Positions 9,850 to 20,539 of a stretch of DNA of 64,000 bases are shown one piece after another (within the stretch, counting starts at the first letter, position 1; the number at the start of each line of letters is the position of its first letter). This stretch comes from Oegoconia quadripuncta (taxonomy: Eukaryota; Arthropoda; Insecta; Lepidoptera; Autostichidae). The DNA lies in NCBI GenBank assembly GCA_949316235.1, contig OX438745.1, positions 1,741,001-1,805,000 of the forward strand. Reading direction: 5' to 3'. The position numbers and the translations under genes were made by a program. The notes beneath the pieces were generated by a model. The model searched no databases and had not been told where the DNA came from. It saw only the letters and a program-made list of their open reading frames with translations.

Positions 9850-11072
9850 TATTTAGTCGTTTAAGTTCGTGATTCCATTTTAAATATTGTGTTTTCTTTT
9901 GCAGGTTGTAATTTGCAACGTTGATGCTCTGATTGATGCAAGCATAATACGAACAAAGTGTTCCTTTACCCTGCGAATTAGTCTTAAGATTAAGTGACCA
10001 CTAAATAGGGGTTTAAATATCGTACTTAATTTAGCAATGCCTTCTAATGAATTCATACGGTTAGTGCTTCGTGTCTATGAATTTTGAATATGTGTTTAAG
10101 GTCACAATACATTAGTAAATTGGGCCAAGTCCGTTTCACTACTGAAAGCAATATGCATAATGCTTCTTTCTCGCGTAACATGTGTTCGTTTCTCTGACAA
10201 CTAAGACAGAAATCCTGTTATTTAGTTCGATATTGCTTTGTGTGCGGACGAAATAGTTGTAAATTGTATACAAGGTTTGCAGGAAAGGGGGTTTTGAGCT
10301 GAAATAGGGCTATTATACGTATTGTGAACAGAAGACGATTCGATTGGCAAAATATTAATTATAATTTAATTTTTTCCATACTGTCAGTAAAGCTGATTGG
10401 TTACGTATTACATTTTTTTTCAAATAAATTTTTGAGCCGTATTAATGTGTTCTACGTATGATACTTAAGAGGCCCCTTTCCGATTAACGTTGTTGTAGCG
10501 TTACTTCCGACTTGGCGGTTGCACTAATTCGCTCGAATTGTGAGCAAATCTTGTATAGTCGATTGTTTATTAAAATGATTGTTTAATATTTTATAATCGG
10601 ACATGATTAGTGTTTAGAAAAATTAGTCAAAAAAACTTGTACTTAAAGTTCATAAGAATGTTGTATTGTAGTTTGTAAGAATAAGTGACCTTCGCTAAGT
10701 ATGCACAAAACATTCCTTTTATGGGGCATTTAATTTGTAAAAATATTATCGATTTGTATTCAGCTTTTTGTTGTATAACATCTGGGAAGGCAGTATTGTG
10801 ATTTTAGATATATTTGTGGTTTCTTTTTTCGAATATTTTATTTATCACGTTATTAAATATAGTTAAAATTAAAATTTATCCTATTTATATAATTGTTTTT
10901 AATCGATCCCCTCATCAGTATGAACTTCTTAGTGACAATTAGTACAGTTTGACGGACATAGGACCAGGAAATGCTTGCGGAGGAAACCGGAATGAGTCTC
11001 ATGTTGGACTTTATGGTGAGCAGTGAGGACTGTTGGGATCTCGTGTAGGATTATGATCGAAATGTCACGCCT
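9850..11072. other. Unclassified AT-rich DNA
   Basis: 1.2 kb without a coding signal or recognised repeat. Confidence 0.5.
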
Positions 11073-11188
11073 GTTTTTTTTATGCACAATGGGTTTGTAC
11101 TTGACCTCAATCACTCTTGATGTTAAGTGAAGATGAGGTCGAAGGTGGAAGCGTACTGACCCGGAAACCCCAACACATTTGGGGGACA
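11073..11188 (-). mobile_element. SINE-A, 5'-truncated
   Basis: Poly-T, ATGCACAATGGGTTTG, body to CAACACATTTGGGGGA. Confidence 0.8.
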
Positions 11189-11769
11189 CACTGTCATGCT
11201 ATTAGTGCAGGTGACATTGAAATAAAAAAATTAATAATAAGATAAAATAATATTTATTTCGAAACAGCTCATTCATACATAAGTTACACTAGTAAGTGTC
11301 AGGAGGGCCCACTCATTCATAAAACAATATTACTTAAGCTGGTGTACATAGGTTCCGATACAGCAGGTTACAACTACACTATTTATATACACTTATATAC
11401 ACTATAATATAATGTAGAAACATTATTCTCATATTAATCTTCTTCCCATGAAGATGACAGTATTATAAGGGGATTCGTGGGCCGTTAATTAATATTCAAG
11501 TGAAATGAAATGAAATGAAAATCATTTATTCATGTAGGCAATACAATATGCATTTATGAACGTCATTTGTTTTTTAAAACTACCACTAGCTCGGAACGCA
11601 ACCAAGAGTAGGGAATGGTCTAGATTATCCTCCATGGTTATAGTTTGCCCACTGATAAAACACGTTATGATTTTCTATACAGGTCACGTACTTCTTGGTC
11701 GAGATCATGTTCATCGGCTTCAACCTTGGAATTGTCTGACACACTTTGGACACTATTCTCGATGTTGAT

Positions 11770-11803
11770 GGCGTTGGTTCATGTAAACACATGAACCAAC
11801 GCC
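11770..11803. repeat. Perfect 15-bp hairpin
   Basis: GGCGTTGGTTCATGT, loop AAAC, then ACATGAACCAACGCC. Confidence 0.85.
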
Positions 11804-11875
11804 AAACGACGAGACCTGGATGCGACTCCCTCGCCTCGCCGACTTGAGTACTCAACCTATAAACAGAACACTTAT

Positions 11876-12136
11876 ATAAATAAATAAATATCCTTAGACA
11901 TACACACAGCGCCATCTAGTTCTACAGTAAGCAATGCTTGTGTTGTGAATACCAGATGGTTGATGTACTACATAAATACATTTTTTTTGTTGTAAATAAT
12001 TACTTATAAATGAAAACATCCATAACTCGGGTACAAATGTCCGTATTCATCACACAAACATATGCCCCTAGCGGGATTCGAAGCCGCAACCTTTTGGTAT
12101 GGTGGCCGGAGTTGCTAACCACCATACCAAACGTCG
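11876..12136 (-). mobile_element. SINE-B, near full length
   Basis: ATACACACAGCGCCATCTAG at left; CGGGATTCGAAGCCGCAAC and AACCACCATACC at right. Confidence 0.82.
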
Positions 12137-12299
12137 ACATAAATACAAATATAAATGCTCAATTTATAATTTGACAAACGGAAACTTAATTACAAAGAAC
12201 AGCATGTCTCTCAGTGTATTGCTGTGAAGCAAGAAGCAAGGGCTGCTGCTGGTTGCTGAGTAAATATGGTGTTATAGCCCAGGGAAAAGACGGTAAAAA

Positions 12300-12620
12300 A
12301 TTAGCTAAGCTAGACATAATTCAGAACCGACTTATATAATTGCTATCTTATAGAGGTATATTACAGATGCAATGTTGAATAATTAAACCCAAAAAAAAAC
12401 GAGCGTTTAGTCTACATTTAAAAAAAACCCTATTTTTAATTTGTATACCAATAACAATAGCCTATCCTAATCCTAGAGCCACCACAAACTTTCTTTTTCA
12501 CTCCTTTAGTGTTCAAGCAGCCATGATGTGGAATAAACTGCCAAAATTAATTCAGGACAGCCCTTCAATTGCAGTATTTAAGAAAAGGCTAAAAGAGCAT
12601 TACCTCTCCCATCTTTCGTG
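12300..12620 (+). pseudogene. Degenerate non-LTR RT C-terminus
   Basis: FSFSVQAAMMWNKLPKLIQD then SPSIAVFKKRLKEHYLSHLS and a stop resemble the final block of Jockey/CR1-like frames; upstream is broken. A TA-repeat follows at 12648-12668. Confidence 0.6.
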
Positions 12621-12669
12621 ATATTAGTATGTGTATGTAGGTTTATAGTATATATATATATATATATTT

Positions 12670-13398
12670 AAATTATGTTATGTATATATTTCGCAGTAGG
12701 TATATGTAATATATTTAGTGTAAGTTTATTATTCAGTTATCTTTTCTTTTTTATTTGTTTTATTATTCATTATAGGATTTTTTCTTTTGCACACAATTTA
12801 CTGCTAAACCCCAAATTTACTAAGTTTCCTATTTCAATGCTCAGGTTGACTGGAAGAGATCTCTTAAAGAGATAAGTCCACCTTTGTACTTGACCTATTG
12901 TTTGTACTCTGTTATTGTAATATTTTGGTGCAATAAAAAATAAATAAAAAAATAATAACACTGAACACTAACTGATATTTAATTAACTACTTGGGTAGAT
13001 TTTTGTAAAACATAGTTAACTTATTGATGGATAAAAAACTAAGCATGTTATAGTTAGGCATGCATGTGTTTTAGGTGAAAACGTCGTCGAGCTGCATTGC
13101 TTAAGAAATAAAAATCAGAACTAATATTTTGTAACGTTATTTTCCCTAAATGTTTCGAATTCAAAGAAATACCCATCAATTGAGCATTTTTTATTAAAAG
13201 AAACACATTTTTCAAATTTAGCTTATTTAGTTACTTAGTACTTCCTTTCTTACAAATGCTTAATTTTTAGCAATTGTTACTTTTACAACACTTTATTAAA
13301 TGTTTCAAGAAAATCGCGGTTATTCGTTTTTCCGTGTTCAAACCTCATTTTCCCTGGGCTATATAGTTTGAAGGCAGTAAATAGCATTAACATTAGTA
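12670..13398. other. Unclassified AT-rich DNA
   Basis: The left part (to about 12950, ending GTGCAATAAAAAATAAATAA) looks like the 3' UTR of the degenerate non-LTR end at 12300-12620; the rest shows nothing. Confidence 0.5.
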
Positions 13399-13399
13399 A

Positions 13400-13489
13400 G
13401 CTTCCACCTTCGACCTCATCTTCGCTTAACATCAGGTGTATTTGAGGTCAAGTACAAACCCGTTGTGCATAAAAAAAAATATACAAACT
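13400..13489 (+). mobile_element. SINE-A tail fragment
   Basis: CTTCCACCTTCGACCTCATC to CCGTTGTGCATAAAAA, 48 bp upstream of the 5' LTR. Confidence 0.8.
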
Positions 13490-13537
13490 TCGCACAAATA
13501 CATCAAAATAACATCTAACATGACACTTCATCCAGTG

Positions 13538-13801
13538 TATAAGAGAATACACGTTTTAATAGTTTTGAGATCTATTTTGTTAGTCCGTGTTGTAAATTTG
13601 AAACAGTTAACTGGCAACAAAAAAATAATTGTGACATTCAAAAAAAAACTCGGTCTTGTCGATCGGTGGGTCGCTCAGCGCGGTTGATAAAAATAATTAA
13701 AACTGTTGGTGGTTGCCTTCGCGGATATTCTGATGGTTATTAAACGTCTGCAAGTCATCGAAGTCTTTCTATGCCTGCTGAAGGCAGTCCTTAAGTTTTC
13801 A
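13538..13801 (+). repeat. 5' LTR
   Basis: 264 bp from TATAAGAGAATACACG to CCTTAAGTTTTCA, matching 20540-20803 throughout by eye. It lacks the usual TG at its start although it ends in CA. The left flank is AGTG. Confidence 0.92.
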
Positions 13802-14279
13802 TTCAGAAGTGTGAAGAGAAACGCCCCTAAAAGTGGTAATATCGGAGTATGGACTAAGGTCAGTTTCAATTGATATTATAATTAAACGTCGTCGTGTTGG
13901 TGTGATACATTGATGCTGATATTACGTTTACAAGCATATAGTTGTTTGAATGAACATTAGTGCAGATAACAAAGAGTTTGTTTACCGAGTGGGTACCCAC
14001 CTTTTTATAAAAATACCGTTACTTCGGATGTTACGTGGATGAACTATTTTTTTTTGTTTATGTCGCACCTTATCAATTGAATTATATTTGCCTACGTGAA
14101 TATAACGTGCACCTATTGATAACTACACCGTATATGTTGCGTTTTGTTCTATAAATAATACTTGTAATGAACTGAGCCATTTTATTAATTATTCGGATTT
14201 GCTGTAGATAATTTATTTGTTTTTTTCCATACTTTGTTTTGTTCACTGTTTTATTGTAATCAAAGGAGAATCAATAGCT
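13802..14279 (+). other. Retrotransposon leader
   Basis: 478 nt between the 5' LTR and the gag ATG. The LTR is followed by TTCAGAAGTGTGAAG, so no TGG-type tRNA primer site abuts it. The nearest TGG-starting stretch (TGGTAATATCGG) lies about 35 nt in; whether it primes is unknown. Confidence 0.6.
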
Positions 14280-17200
14280 ATGGGATCATCAAAATCGCGC
14301 AAACGTAAACAATCACCAGATAAAAGTCATGAACGCAAGAAAATAAAAAAGGCTGATAGGAAATCGAGAGGTAGTAGGAACAGAAGGAGTCACTCCAAAT
14401 CTCGTCATAGAAACTCACGCGCTGCGACTCCGCCATTGCCCGCCTCAACTCCCTTTATCAGACAAGATGCCGCTGCTGGAACAGGTTATTCATTCATGCC
14501 CTGTAATAACGTATCAAGACGATTGCTGACACCGTGCATGTCAAACAGTACGACGGGCGGCGGCGAAGCCGTGGCAGTCCCTACGAACGTTATTCGAAAT
14601 ACTGTGGTGCCCGGTGATGGTGAAGTTGCCTTTACTCCGCTGAGTGGTAACCCAGGTAATAATGCTTTATCGACCATGTTATCTAATTTACCTACCACCT
14701 GTGTACAACAGGTTGACCGGACGAGTAATATCGCACCAATTTCTGCATTTAGCCTACAGGCGAATACTTTTACCTCTCAAATGTCACACGACAGTAATTT
14801 AAATGTTAGTAATTCGGGTGTCGTATCGACTAGTGCCGAAAACACTGCGACAAATGCTATATATATTGCTGCTCCATGTAATAATGCAACGGGGGTGAAT
14901 CCCAATACTGTATCACATCCCTCATCCAATCTTGATAATACCATGGCACCTTCTGCTAATGCGGCCAATGTAAATAATCAAGGTAATTTTATGACTCAAT
15001 TCATGAGTAATGCGTGGACACATGGCTTTACGGCAAACATGAACGTTATACCCGATTTCGACCCTAGCGACGGCACACAAAATATTAATTCGTGGATACA
15101 CAAAGTAAATGAATGTGCTAAAATCTATTGTTGGAATGAAAAACAGACATGTCATTACGCGCTCCCCAAGCTCACGGGCCTTGCAAGGCGATGGTACCAA
15201 GGATTACCTTCTTTGTTATTTACATGGGACCAGTGGGTCGAGAAGTTAAGGTCCGCTTTTCCTTCTACCGAGAATTACGGTGACTTGTTGTCCAAAATGC
15301 TGCAAGTGCGCTGTAAACTAGGACAATCGTTAGATATTTACTATTATGAGAAGATGGCTCTAATAAATAAATGCGAATTAAGTGGAAGTAAAGCTGTTGG
15401 GTGTTTAGTACACGGGATCGATGATAAATTTATTCGTATGAGTGTTAATGCCTGCCGGTTTACGGAGCCTGAACAACTATTCTCTTATTTGCGCACTCTA
15501 GCGCAGAGTGATGGTTATTCGCAGATCAGGCGTAAACCTTATGTCAATAGAGAAGTTAAACAGGTTCCAAATGCTAATAATTCGAGTTCGCAGGGCTATC
15601 AGGAATACACTAAAGGTGAAGTTGTATGTTTTGGTTGTGGTGAAAGAGGACACATTCGTTCTAAATGTCCAAAGTCTGTGAAAAGATGCAATTTTTGTCA
15701 AAAGCCAGGGCATTTAGCTAGAGAGTGCAGGAGTAGAATATTGTCGTTTCCTAGTGCACCTGGAGTTAATGAACCCAAAGTACAGTTACCAACTCAACAA
15801 CTACCCACTGTTGAAAAAATTACTTGCATACAATCGGATATACGAGACAGCGAGAAATATTATAAGAGTGTGAAGATCAATGGTGTAGAGAAACAGGCAT
15901 TTGTCGATTTTGGTAGCACGTGTACTATAATAAGGGAATCTGATGCAAAAGACATTTTTAATGAATGGAATGAAACAGTTGAAATCCCGCACCTGAAGGG
16001 CTTTGGTAATTCTTATGTTAAGCCTCTTGGCACAGTTACGGGTATTATAAGTTTAGACGGTATTGACGCAGAAATTGAGATGGTGATCGTGCCTAATCAA
16101 TATATGCGCAATTCTGTAATTATCGGTCAAACTTTCACTGAATTGCCAAATATCATTATACATAAGACGAGTAATGACTTGTTGTTTTATGAGGCGCCCA
16201 TACCATGTACGGAAGATAATGTAAAGTTTGATATGAAGTTGTTGTCCGATTTTACGCTAGAGAGGTCGACTACTTCTCCGGTAGAAATACAAACGAGTCC
16301 TGAATTCACTGGTGATTTGTACGTATCTGGCGGTCACTGTAGAAATAACAATCGTCATTATGTGGTTTTACCTGGACTTTATCAGGTTCGAGAAGGTAAA
16401 GGATATCTCTTAGTTAGCAACTTATCCGCACTAGAATTACAGTTGAATCAAGGTTACATAATAGCCCGAGGTTTGACGTTTGCCGAAAATGCGGAAACGT
16501 ATGTAGGACTAACTGAGACTTATGCGAGCGATAAAGATACTCCAATACCGGAGAAAGTCAATAGGGTACCTCTGTCTATAGATGCGGTTAATGTAGGAAT
16601 ACAACTAAATAACAATCAAATGGAGCAATTTAAAAGTCTGTTAAATTCGTATAGAGATTGTTTTGCAATGGACCTTTCAGAGCTCGGGCATACAAATATA
16701 GCGGAAATGGTTATAAAGTTAAATGACGACACCCCGGTAGTTTACAACCCTTATAGGATGTCTTTCAAAGATAGAGAGCAACTGGCGTTAATAATAGATG
16801 ATTTATTACAGAATGGCATTATCCGACCCAGTTATTCTTCTTACGCCAGTCCCGTAATCCTAGTTAATAAGAAAAATGGAAAAAAGCGCTTATGTGTAGA
16901 TTACAGAGCGCTGAACCGCAAGACAATCAAGGACAAGTATCCATTACCTCGCATCGAGGACAAACTGGATTCCCTAGGTGGTAACAACTATTTCACGAGT
17001 TTAGACTTGGCCTCTGGCTACTACCAAGTGCCAGTTGCCGAGGAAAGCAAACATTTGACTGCGTTTGTCACACCAGATGGTTTATTTGAGTATAACCGTA
17101 TGCCGTTTGGTCTGGCAAACGCGCCAAGTGTGTTTCAACGTACGATGAACGCTATGATTAAAAAAGCTGACAATAAACGCGTTATGGCTTACTTGGATGA

Positions 17201-19076
17201 CCTCTTAATACCTTCAAAAACAATCGAAGAAGGGCTACGTAACCTCGAAGAAGTATTTATTATGTTACGGAATGCGCAATTAACACTTAACATAGAAAAG
17301 TGTGCTTTCTTCCAGGAACGCGTAGACTATCTCGGGTATGAGATATCTAGTGAGGGCATAAGGCCAGGCGAACATAAAATTGCAGCTGTCGAAAGATTCC
17401 CGTTACCTCGCAATGTTCATGAAGTTCGCCAATTTGTTGGCCTAGCGAGTTATTTCAGAAAGTTCGTTAAGAACTTTTCTATAATCGCCAGACCCCTTAC
17501 GATTTTAACAAAGAAAAATGAACCTTGGTATTTTGGGACGGAACAAGAACGGGCTTTCCAGGAACTCAAAGAGAGGTTAGTCAGTCGCCCTGTTTTGACC
17601 TTGTATAACCCAATAGCCAAACTCGAGGTGCACACGGATGCGAGCAAGCAGGGCATCGGAGCTATATTACTTCAGGATTCCGGCAAGGGTCCCCAACCCA
17701 TTGCATATTATAGCCGTCAGACCTCACCCGAGGAACAAAAATTCCACTCCTATGAGTTGGAGACCCTAGCCGTTGTTACAGCACTTAATCGGTTCCGTGT
17801 GTACCTATTGGGTGTCACATTTAAACTTGTAACAGACTGCAATGCGGTGCGCAGTACGATGACCAAGAAAGATCTCATTCCACGTGTAGCAAGATGGTTT
17901 GTTGCTATGCAAGAATTCGATTTTAATATAGAATACCGGGCTGGATCTCGAATGGCTCATGTAGATGCTTTGAGCCGAAATCCCGTTGACACCGAAATTC
18001 CACAGTATAGAGACGAGATTTCGGTTCTCAATATCGATGTGCAGGGAAATTGGTTGCAAACTGTGCAACATCATGATGCAGAATTACAGCGTATCGTAGA
18101 TATTCTGAAGGATCCCAACATGAACAACGTTGTAGAGATTAAGAATAACTTCACCATCAAGAATAATCGCTTGTATAGGGTCGACAAGACAGACAATGAA
18201 GTTATTCTTTTATGGGTTGTCCCGAAATCCGTACGGTGGCAAATTTTGAGAATGAATCATGACGAGGTCGGTCACTTTGGATTTGAAAAGACGTATGAAC
18301 GTATTCGCAAGGTATACTGGTTCAAAAATATGCGCCGCTTTGTCAAGAAATATTGCAAAGCTTGTTTACAATGTGCGCATAATAAAGTTCCAGGTGGGCC
18401 CAAGGAGGGAATGTTGCATCCTATCCCCAAACCAGATAAACCTTTCGATACGTTACACGCTGATCATTGCGGGCCATTTCCAAAGAGTAAGCGTGGCAAT
18501 TGCTTTATACTGGCTGTCATTGACTCATTTTCAAAATTTATCTACGTAAAGCCTGTCAAGAACTGTAAAAGTAAGACAAGCATACAGGTTTTTGAAGAAT
18601 ATTTTTCCCTATTTGGCGTACCGAGGCGTCTAATAACAGACCGAGGAACTAGCTTTACGAGCCACAACTTTCATGCCTTCGTTAAACAGAAAGGCATCAC
18701 GCACATATTAAATGCTGTCGCGACACCTCGGGCCAATGGCCAAATCGAAAGATATAACCGGTCAATTATAGATGCACTCACGTCTAGTAATCACGGACGA
18801 TCGGAAAATGATTGGGATTCCGTTATTCCAAAAGTACAATGGGGTCTCAATAATACCATTAATAAGGGTACGGGCAAAACTGCGTCTGAAATTTTATTTG
18901 GAGTAAACCTCACTGGTTCATCTGACGGTATTATGAATCCTATTGTATCTGATACTGATGATCGAAATATACAAGAACGTGAAGTTATTAGAAAAGAAGT
19001 TAAGGACAAAGTTATGAAAGAACAAGAAAAGCAGAAAAGACGATTCGATGGGAAGAGGAAAGTAGCTACTCTGTAG
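14280..19076 (+). CDS. Gag-Pol polyprotein of the Ty3/gypsy element
   Basis: Start chosen at the first ATG of the frame (MGSSKSRKRKQSPDK); the open frame upstream lacks an ATG. Length is 1598 residues. A basic Ser/Arg-rich N-terminus is followed by gag with RRWYQGLPS and two CCHC zinc knuckles near residues 450 and 469. The protease motif is near 543 but reads VDFGST, with Phe where Ser or Thr is normal. RT has the YLDD catalytic motif near 971, RNase H has HTDASKQG near 1119, and integrase has an HHCC finger (near 1324-1365) then catalytic Asp near 1393 and 1454 and Glu near 1489. The frame stops shortly after integrase at KRKVATL, just before the conserved GDLV region, which continues in another frame. 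It makes retrotransposon particles and copies its RNA to DNA. An RNA-level frameshift or a 1-nt loss would explain the break. Confidence 0.93.
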   Translation: MGSSKSRKRKQSPDKSHERKKIKKADRKSRGSRNRRSHSKSRHRNSRAATPPLPASTPFIRQDAAAGTGYSFMPCNNVSRRLLTPCMSNSTTGGGEAVAVPTNVIRNTVVPGDGEVAFTPLSGNPGNNALSTMLSNLPTTCVQQVDRTSNIAPISAFSLQANTFTSQMSHDSNLNVSNSGVVSTSAENTATNAIYIAAPCNNATGVNPNTVSHPSSNLDNTMAPSANAANVNNQGNFMTQFMSNAWTHGFTANMNVIPDFDPSDGTQNINSWIHKVNECAKIYCWNEKQTCHYALPKLTGLARRWYQGLPSLLFTWDQWVEKLRSAFPSTENYGDLLSKMLQVRCKLGQSLDIYYYEKMALINKCELSGSKAVGCLVHGIDDKFIRMSVNACRFTEPEQLFSYLRTLAQSDGYSQIRRKPYVNREVKQVPNANNSSSQGYQEYTKGEVVCFGCGERGHIRSKCPKSVKRCNFCQKPGHLARECRSRILSFPSAPGVNEPKVQLPTQQLPTVEKITCIQSDIRDSEKYYKSVKINGVEKQAFVDFGSTCTIIRESDAKDIFNEWNETVEIPHLKGFGNSYVKPLGTVTGIISLDGIDAEIEMVIVPNQYMRNSVIIGQTFTELPNIIIHKTSNDLLFYEAPIPCTEDNVKFDMKLLSDFTLERSTTSPVEIQTSPEFTGDLYVSGGHCRNNNRHYVVLPGLYQVREGKGYLLVSNLSALELQLNQGYIIARGLTFAENAETYVGLTETYASDKDTPIPEKVNRVPLSIDAVNVGIQLNNNQMEQFKSLLNSYRDCFAMDLSELGHTNIAEMVIKLNDDTPVVYNPYRMSFKDREQLALIIDDLLQNGIIRPSYSSYASPVILVNKKNGKKRLCVDYRALNRKTIKDKYPLPRIEDKLDSLGGNNYFTSLDLASGYYQVPVAEESKHLTAFVTPDGLFEYNRMPFGLANAPSVFQRTMNAMIKKADNKRVMAYLDDLLIPSKTIEEGLRNLEEVFIMLRNAQLTLNIEKCAFFQERVDYLGYEISSEGIRPGEHKIAAVERFPLPRNVHEVRQFVGLASYFRKFVKNFSIIARPLTILTKKNEPWYFGTEQERAFQELKERLVSRPVLTLYNPIAKLEVHTDASKQGIGAILLQDSGKGPQPIAYYSRQTSPEEQKFHSYELETLAVVTALNRFRVYLLGVTFKLVTDCNAVRSTMTKKDLIPRVARWFVAMQEFDFNIEYRAGSRMAHVDALSRNPVDTEIPQYRDEISVLNIDVQGNWLQTVQHHDAELQRIVDILKDPNMNNVVEIKNNFTIKNNRLYRVDKTDNEVILLWVVPKSVRWQILRMNHDEVGHFGFEKTYERIRKVYWFKNMRRFVKKYCKACLQCAHNKVPGGPKEGMLHPIPKPDKPFDTLHADHCGPFPKSKRGNCFILAVIDSFSKFIYVKPVKNCKSKTSIQVFEEYFSLFGVPRRLITDRGTSFTSHNFHAFVKQKGITHILNAVATPRANGQIERYNRSIIDALTSSNHGRSENDWDSVIPKVQWGLNNTINKGTGKTASEILFGVNLTGSSDGIMNPIVSDTDDRNIQEREVIRKEVKDKVMKEQEKQKRRFDGKRKVATL

Positions 19077-19276
19077 GGGACCTTGTAAGGGTGGAAAGGG
19101 AGATTAGTGGTGTCCCTGGACAAAGCAAGAAATTATTGCCGAAATGTTCTGGGCCTTATAGGATTTCAAAGGTTCTTGGCAATGATAGATATGAGGTAGT
19201 CGATACACCTATTACAAAGAGGGACGGTAAAACAACCTATAAAAATGTGCGGTGGACAAAATTCATCCGTGGTTAG
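19053..19276 (+). pseudogene. Frame-shifted integrase C-terminal segment
   Basis: In the -1 frame relative to gag-pol the sequence reads SVGDLVRVEREISGVPG through GPYRISKVLGNDRYEVV to WTKFIRG and TAG. This is the usual chromodomain-less integrase tail (GDLV...GPY.I...). The overlap near 19050 shows that the two frames belong to one gene. Confidence 0.8.
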
Positions 19277-19660
19277 TTTATTCTACTGATCCCGTAGCTA
19301 CTGATTCAGACAATGACTCTGATTAATTAAAAGGTAATGCTAATCGTATCGTATAATCGTAATAGTATACTTAGTTGAATTTTGGGTTGAATTATTGTTG
19401 TTGTTTAGCTTTACAAAGCAATAATATGAACTTCTGTTCACGAGAAAACATGCATTGTGTTATTGTAGAATTACATATTTGTGTACCTATGTTCATTACG
19501 AATTTACGACTGAGTAGAAAATAATGGTATTAACATTTTTATATTATTTTTATTTTCTTTCGGTAATTTTATGATTGAAATGGCTGAAAATTGACATGGT
19601 TTTAAGATATGGAAATATAACTAAACCTTTCTGCAATGTTATTGAAATGTAATGTTACCA

Positions 19661-20160
19661 AGGGAGAGCCCTGTGTGGTCGCGGATTCTCCTGGCCGTGC
19701 CCTGTGTGGCTACTGTCGGAAGGATGATTTTCAGTGAGAGCCCTGTGTGGCCGCGGATTCTCCTGGCTGGGTCTTGCGTGACTGTTGTCTGGAAAGTAAT
19801 GATCAAGGGAGAGCCCTGTGTGGCCGCGGATTCTCCTGGCTGGGTCCTGCGTGACTGTTGTCTGGAAAGTAATGATCAAGGGAGAGCCCTGTGTGGCCGC
19901 GGACTCTCCTGGCTGAGTCTTACGAGACTATTTTCTGAAGAGTGATGATTAAGGGAGAGCTCTGTGTAGCCGCGGGTACTCCTGGCTGAGTCCTATGCGA
20001 CTACTGTCTGAAAAATAATAATCAAGGGAGAGCCCTGTGTGGCCACGGATTCTCCTGGCTGAGTCTTGCGCGACTACCGTCTGTCGGATGATCATAATCA
20101 AGGGAGAGCCCTGTGTGGCCGCGGATCCTCCTGGCTGAGTCCTACGTGACTATCACAATA
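19661..20160 (+). repeat. 73-bp tandem array in retrotransposon 3' region
   Basis: Seven units, each starting GGGAGAGCCCTGTGTGG or a close variant, with GAGAG anchors at 19664, 19736, 19809, 19882, 19955, 20028 and 20104 (periods 72, 73, 73, 73, 73, 76). Each unit can fold GGAGA against TCTCC across a GC-rich loop. The array is non-coding in context; open frames through it are by-products of the repeat. Confidence 0.9.
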
Positions 20161-20539
20161 ATTATTCAGTTGAGCACTTGGGATTTTATCCGGAAAGCAT
20201 CTTTTAGGTAATGAAAGTGATATTTTTGATAATAATCAGGTTTTCATGAAACATCATGGCATTATCTCTTATTCTGTCCACTGATTATTTTTTTTTCTGT
20301 ACATTGGAATCTAATCATGATCATGAAAGGTCATTTACAGTTGTGTGTAATCAATTTGTCGTGGTTCATCAATATTTATAATTAATAAGATAAAGTATGT
20401 GTTATTTAGTTATGTCTTATGCTTTCTAAAATATTATTACGTTTTGTAATTTTTTTTATTTTTTTTTTTTTATTCTCATGATCAATTAACTGTTGTATTT
20501 ATATTCGCGAGGGCGCGCCACTGGTCAGAATAGGCCGAA
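20161..20539 (+). other. Retrotransposon 3' untranslated region
   Basis: AT-rich, no envelope-like frame. It ends CAGAATAGGCCGAA before the 3' LTR; no clear polypurine tract is visible. Confidence 0.6.

Noticed and set aside
19652..19945. Open frames of 97 and 74 codons inside the 73-bp array
   Set aside because: The frame is kept only by chance across repeat units and breaks in later ones; no start context or family match.
19661..20160. CRISPR-like regular repeats
   Set aside because: Units are contiguous 73-bp tandem repeats without unique spacers, inside a eukaryotic retrotransposon.
20161..20539. Search for an envelope gene in the gypsy element
   Set aside because: No frame with a signal peptide or membrane segment between integrase and the 3' LTR.
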